From: CAZSHG01 sp964459995
Lineage (GTDB): Bacteria > UBP14 > UBA6098
DNA: 64,000 nt
Assembly: GCA_964459995.1 (NCBI GenBank)
Contig: CAYWOR010000005.1
Span: 123,168 to 187,167 of the forward strand
Reading direction: 5' to 3'
Shown: piece after piece, positions 61,101 to 64,000 of the stretch
Layout: every line of letters begins with the position of its first letter
How positions within the stretch are numbered: the stretch's first letter is position 1
Program-made: the position numbers and the translations under genes
The notes under the pieces: model-generated
What the model was told of the DNA's origin: nothing
The model's input: only the letters and a program-made list of their open reading frames with translations
Database searches by the model: none

Positions 61101-64000
61101 GGGCGTGGATATCGCTTCGATTCGATTCACGGTCGATGGTGTTACGCATATCGTCGGCGACGGCTATCTGACCTATGTCGGCGACACTTTGTTCTTTACG
61201 CCTCTTGCCCTGTGGGCTGACGGTATTGTCGTAGATTGTTGTCTTGACTCGGTTTGCGACGTTTACGGCACTATTTACGATCACCTTCCTGTCTGCTGGA
61301 CTTGGACGCCGGACCTTACACCTCCGCTTTTCTGGGGTGAATCGCCATTTCCGGAAACAATTATTCCTGAGGCAAGCCCGATTGTTAGATTTAGCCTCGA
61401 AGATGCGCTTTCGGGTTTAAATGTCGAATCGGTTAGTATTACAATAAATGATTCGATTGTCATCGATCTTTTCTCCCCTGCAGTTGCCTGGTCGCCGCCT
61501 AATGTCAATGTTTCTCTTGGTGTTCTCGATTTGGTTTTCGAGACCGGCGACACAGTCGAAATTTGCATTCATGCAGAGGATTTGCCGGATTATTGCGACG
61601 CGAATGTTCTCGACACCTGCTGGTGGTTTATTGTCGATCCTTCGGGGCCTGTCGCTGAGATAATAGAACCTCTTCCGGGGACTTTTTCCGCTTGCGATCC
61701 TCAACAGATTATTATAACGCTTTTCGACGAGAACGGCATTAATCATTCGACCGTGCATCTTACTGTCAACGGCCTCGATGTTCGCGGAGACGACCCGACC
61801 ATAAGCTGGGCCGGCGACTCTATCGACACGCTGATTTATACGCCGGATGTGTCTTTCAGCGATGGCGACACGGTGCGTGTGATTCTTATCGCCGCCGAGG
61901 ATATGATTGGAAATCCCCTCGCCACGCCGCTTTCGTGGAGATTTACTATCGATTATTCCCCTCCGTATGTTTTCGGAGCTATTCCGGCTTTGGGTGCTAT
62001 TGTTCCGGACGCCGCTCCGAGTTTCGAGTTTTACATCACGGATGCGCTTTCCGGGCTGGATTTTTCGTCGATTGTCATCACAATTAACGACTCGGCAACC
62101 CTCGATATTTACCATCCGGCGGTGAGTTTGGAGGATTCGCATATTGTTGTCAATATTATGGCACTCGGATGGTTCTTCGATGCCGGAGACATTATAAATA
62201 TCTGTGTTTCAGCACATGACTCGCCCGATTATTGCGATCCGAATGTTTTGGACACCTGCTGGTGGTTCTCCGTGAACCCGATGGGGCCGGGAGCGATAAT
62301 TGTAGAGCCTTTGCCGGGGACTTGGTCGGCCTGCGAGGATCAATCGATTTTCATCACGATTTTCGACCCTGATGGCGTGGTTGAAAGCTCTGTGCATCTT
62401 GAAATAGATGGCGAAGATATTTGGGGCGATGACGCTCGAGTATCGTGGTTTGGAGACACATTGATATACACGCCTATAGTTTTATGGGAGGATGGCTCGA
62501 TTATTCTTGTCAGGCTTCTTGCCGCTGAGGATGTTTCGGGAAATCCCCTCGCAGACACTCTTCATTGGGAATTCTATATCGATCTTACTCCGCCGGTTAT
62601 ATGGGCAATTTATCCACTCGAGGACGAGGTTCTCGCGGTTGAATCGCCGGTGTTCTCGTTCAATTTATTCGACTCGCTTTCCGGTTTGGACGCGGCCTCG
62701 GTTGTGATTTCCATTTCGGGCGGAAGTTACGGCGTTGGCGATGCAGGATTCGCCGGAGCTTGGATCGACGATAGTTTTCGGGTTGTTTTTAGTTGTGCAG
62801 ATGCAGGTATAGTATTCTCACATAATGACACTGTTGTCATTTGTATAAATGCCGAAGATTTGCCCGATTATTGCGATCCAAATCTGCTAACTTATTGCTG
62901 GACTTACCATATCGATATTCTTGGGCCAATTTACAGCGGAATTCTCGATCCTGCATCTGGAGTTCCAATGGCCGGATTCGTCTCCTCATGCCCCGATCAA
63001 GGATTCTGCATCTCTCTGTCCGACATCGAGATAGACCATGGGGTCGATGAATCGAGCATCGAAATTCGTGTCGATGGAGTCGATTATACAATCGCCGATT
63101 TGGAGTTGTCATACTCGACGGACACGCTCTGTTTTAGACCTTCCGTGGACTGGCCCCACGGCGCAAACGTTATTGTAGAGCTGATTTCAGCGGACGACAG
63201 CCTCGGAAATCCTCTCCTATCGGGCGGCGCATCGTGGTCGTATCGCATAGACCTCGCACCTCCGCTTGTTTACAGCCTTACCCCCGCGCCGGGAGCCAGT
63301 GTCGGGACTTTGGAGCCGATAGTTTCCTTCCGTTTGACCGACGCCCCTGCCGGCACCGATCTCGACGCGACGTTGATCGCTGTGGATATAATGCCTGCAG
63401 GCACGCCAACATGGTTCGATCTGTCCGAAACTTGGTTCTCGCGCAGTGATTCGACATATTTGGCTGATATCGCTGAAATCCCGTTGGTTATCGAGGGCGG
63501 CGATGTAGTGCGGATTTGCGTGCGATCTTCCGACACACCCGATCTTTGCCCGCCAAATGTTGGCGACACCTGCTGGACTTTCAACGTTCCCTCTGGCGGG
63601 CCGATAGCGACTGTAATCGAGCCTGTGGACGGCTCTTGGAGCGCCTGTGCGGATGGTCTAATTCTATTGACGGTGAGTGATTTCGACACTGTCATAGCGA
63701 GCACAATTGTGTTCGGAGTTGGCGGCGGACGCTTTACAGTGGCTGACACGGAGCTTGAATACCACCCGGATACTTTAATTTACACACCTTCAGTCGATTG
63801 GATCGACGGCTCAACCGTAACCTGCTCGCTCATTTACGCCGAGGATCGTTTTGGAAATCCCAACTCAGATACGCTTGTCTGGAGCTTCGGAATAGACCTC
63901 ACTCCTCCTGTGATTTCGGCTGTTTCGCCCTCGGTTTCAGTCGTCGGGACACTTTGTCCGACGGTTTCCTTTGGTTTGGCGGACGCTTTGAGCGGTTTGG
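58198..64000 (+). CDS. Giant secreted repeat protein (partial, open at right edge)
   Basis: At least 1934 residues with no stop before the end. Signal peptide 1-19 (LIILAVSLTEA). Residues 60-360 form a unique, Trp/Gly-rich N-terminal domain; a CARDB-like stretch follows (about 370-455). From about 455 to 846 come a degenerate and four regular PKD-like repeats of 75-77 residues, each with YSWSPGG-type and STTTYTC motifs. From 937 on, A and B modules alternate: SACxDQ halves and DYCDPNVLDTCWWF halves, five A and at least four B. Related modules occur in the proteins at 32620 and 39710. It is probably a fibrous surface or matrix protein. The expected sorting tail would lie outside the window. 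GGGAG precedes the ATG. Confidence 0.85.
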   Translation, partial: MKKIAILFLIILAVSLTEAIETPPSFFAPPEPESGDILERMMLSMPDALADPEGYAEWKAGYAAALTDIDAPRTRPMEPMVLSLNNGYVDFKMSEGPGTGVYSEGCRPSGAGTWMRLTYYYPSTPWDWTIYKIDGHSPIKTYRTGTGTVLSANADSMYIIGDKAYTIWNNLGGHGCKVVQILQCVSLGATPGAIEQVKRTNYIIPRDGSSHSVGCMVYWDTQLNSSDGANIATAFGYTGIATFHTAPSIPPTWRAFESGTPPTTWGIEALGILMGFEATMPDAFWYGNWGSTYLNGWENAEWIGDSGGSYGGDTAAMVKWNQRTVAPGDTAKFVTYYGIGEIGSVGINLLHGPPTLTAGCSGVIPNPVSFDAVITNFGTSTANNVVVTLNLGGTPLTVASGANPQNLGSIAGSGGGSVATWGVNIPPSAYGTTQCYSISVTWAGGGPITQNHCITIPSIPDISIDATADDYNLCVGECTNLHAVLDTAGEGMGSLIWSYSWSPTTGLSSPTSPNPTACPTSTTTYTVTATAADCIVSDNVTVNVHPTPSVSIANVVICNGESTTLTANVAPAGSYTYSWSPGGGTGSSITVSPSSTTTYTCNVTSAYGCSNNGSGTVTVQPTPTVTVRDTFICAGSSVTLSANVTPAGSWNYSWSPGGATSSSISVSPASTTTYTCNVTSAYGCNGSDAGTVTVYPQPVVTIANVDVCAGETGTLIANVTPAGSYTYLWSPGGATSSSISVAPSSTTTYTCEVVSNYGCVGSSTGTINVHPNPVVTIADATICFGDAITLTAFVTPTIPGATYYWTPGGGTSNSLNVYPSDTTTYTCTVTTPASCEGVGTATVNIVFPPSNVELLEPPNGSIDMEPGLVEFDWTDAEGDPPFTYDFLLDGVVVASGLTATEFELVFGCDEVHNWNVIAHGTCGSDTSDVWNFSIAECTPPIVEIIEPLDRTFSACDDQRIIMYIFDDSGVDIASIRFTVDGVTHIVGDGYLTYVGDTLFFTPLALWADGIVVDCCLDSVCDVYGTIYDHLPVCWTWTPDLTPPLFWGESPFPETIIPEASPIVRFSLEDALSGLNVESVSITINDSIVIDLFSPAVAWSPPNVNVSLGVLDLVFETGDTVEICIHAEDLPDYCDANVLDTCWWFIVDPSGPVAEIIEPLPGTFSACDPQQIIITLFDENGINHSTVHLTVNGLDVRGDDPTISWAGDSIDTLIYTPDVSFSDGDTVRVILIAAEDMIGNPLATPLSWRFTIDYSPPYVFGAIPALGAIVPDAAPSFEFYITDALSGLDFSSIVITINDSATLDIYHPAVSLEDSHIVVNIMALGWFFDAGDIINICVSAHDSPDYCDPNVLDTCWWFSVNPMGPGAIIVEPLPGTWSACEDQSIFITIFDPDGVVESSVHLEIDGEDIWGDDARVSWFGDTLIYTPIVLWEDGSIILVRLLAAEDVSGNPLADTLHWEFYIDLTPPVIWAIYPLEDEVLAVESPVFSFNLFDSLSGLDAASVVISISGGSYGVGDAGFAGAWIDDSFRVVFSCADAGIVFSHNDTVVICINAEDLPDYCDPNLLTYCWTYHIDILGPIYSGILDPASGVPMAGFVSSCPDQGFCISLSDIEIDHGVDESSIEIRVDGVDYTIADLELSYSTDTLCFRPSVDWPHGANVIVELISADDSLGNPLLSGGASWSYRIDLAPPLVYSLTPAPGASVGTLEPIVSFRLTDAPAGTDLDATLIAVDIMPAGTPTWFDLSETWFSRSDSTYLADIAEIPLVIEGGDVVRICVRSSDTPDLCPPNVGDTCWTFNVPSGGPIATVIEPVDGSWSACADGLILLTVSDFDTVIASTIVFGVGGGRFTVADTELEYHPDTLIYTPSVDWIDGSTVTCSLIYAEDRFGNPNSDTLVWSFGIDLTPPVISAVSPSVSVVGTLCPTVSFGLADALSGL
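59833..60738 (+). repeat. Four tandem PKD-like coding repeats, 225-nt period
   Basis: Units begin at 59833, 60058, 60283 and 60508, exactly 225 nt apart (75 residues); the last is 231 nt. Each encodes P-x-P-x-V-x-I, a cysteine, a YSWSPGG core and STTTYTC. Strong similarity at the DNA level suggests recent duplication. Confidence 0.9.
61009..64000 (+). repeat. A/B Ig-like superrepeat, about 640-nt period
   Basis: The EPL-type landmark of the A half falls at about 61033, 61666, 62305, 62947 and 63619, giving steps of 633, 639, 642 and 672 nt. Each unit encodes an A half (SACxDQ) and a B half (ALSGLD ... DYCDPN..DTCWWF). It continues past the window. Confidence 0.85.

Noticed and set aside
1..64000. 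tRNA, rRNA, insertion sequences or prophage genes
   Set aside because: I looked in all intergenic regions and for transposase, integrase or phage motifs and found none; a tRNA covariance search would be needed to exclude a tRNA fully.

Overview
This 64 kb window is a densely coded chromosomal segment (about 45 protein genes, mostly in tight operons) from an uncultured Gram-negative bacterium. The inference rests on a SurA-like parvulin, a Wza-type export protein, lipoproteins, Rho, and very large secreted proteins with C-terminal tails resembling type IX (Por) sorting domains. That tail, combined with AddAB and cohesin-like and PKD-like surface modules, fits the FCB-type candidate phyla (WOR-3, Cloacimonadota or Zixibacteria-like). 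I cannot assign a phylum from the sequence alone. A 100-N gap shows that this is a scaffold, probably from a metagenome.

Layout. 1-3306 (minus): a three-gene flavin/Fe-S operon (NuoE-like, NuoF-like, and a NuoG-ferredoxin/GltD fusion cut by the window edge) that resembles the Sporomusa-type electron-bifurcating transhydrogenase. 3647-5810: zinc-ribbon membrane protein, coaE, small acidic protein. 5822-12705: clpB, then divergently tmk, an S41 protease, a TauE/SafE permease and a parvulin isomerase. 12735-23640 (minus): addA, addB; then a five-gene operon running from an envelope protein through a LytR_C protein, rsfS and argS to rho. 23856-32528 (plus): a sugar and polysaccharide export locus (aminotransferase, RmlC-like epimerase, rmlB, Wza-like, Wzz-like, DegT aminotransferase, MFS and EamA-like carriers). 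32620-37856: a 1299-residue surface protein, a sirtuin and a membrane protein. 37940-39531: a compact type II restriction-modification pair that looks foreign. 39710-46926 (minus): a VWA surface protein and mfd. 47117-52537 (plus): a secreted GH57 amylase, a cation/calcium exchanger, a maltose-type binding lipoprotein and a small exported protein. 52873-55663 (minus): recO, a lipoprotein, asnS. 55831-57259: TPP riboswitch and thiC. 57269-58000 (minus): rmlA. 58198 to the end: an open-ended giant repeat protein of more than 1934 residues.

How it fits together. The glycan locus (23856-32528) and the distant rmlA supply dTDP-sugars and export machinery. The three giant secreted proteins share a two-part beta module (an SCADQ half and a DTCW half), and two of them also share a GWNL...GYW module and sorting tails, which suggests one cell-surface system built from common parts. 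Promoters are readable by eye and uniform: TTGACA-like, 15-17 nt, TATTTT/TAATAT/TATATT.

Best leads for something undescribed: the shared A/B surface module and its roughly 640-nt superrepeat; a 10-bp perfect hairpin that would mask the rmlA Shine-Dalgarno; the bifurcating-type operon at the left edge; and the restriction-modification pair with a possibly leaderless methyltransferase. The N gap is flanked by identical 55-bp ends and is probably an assembly artefact.
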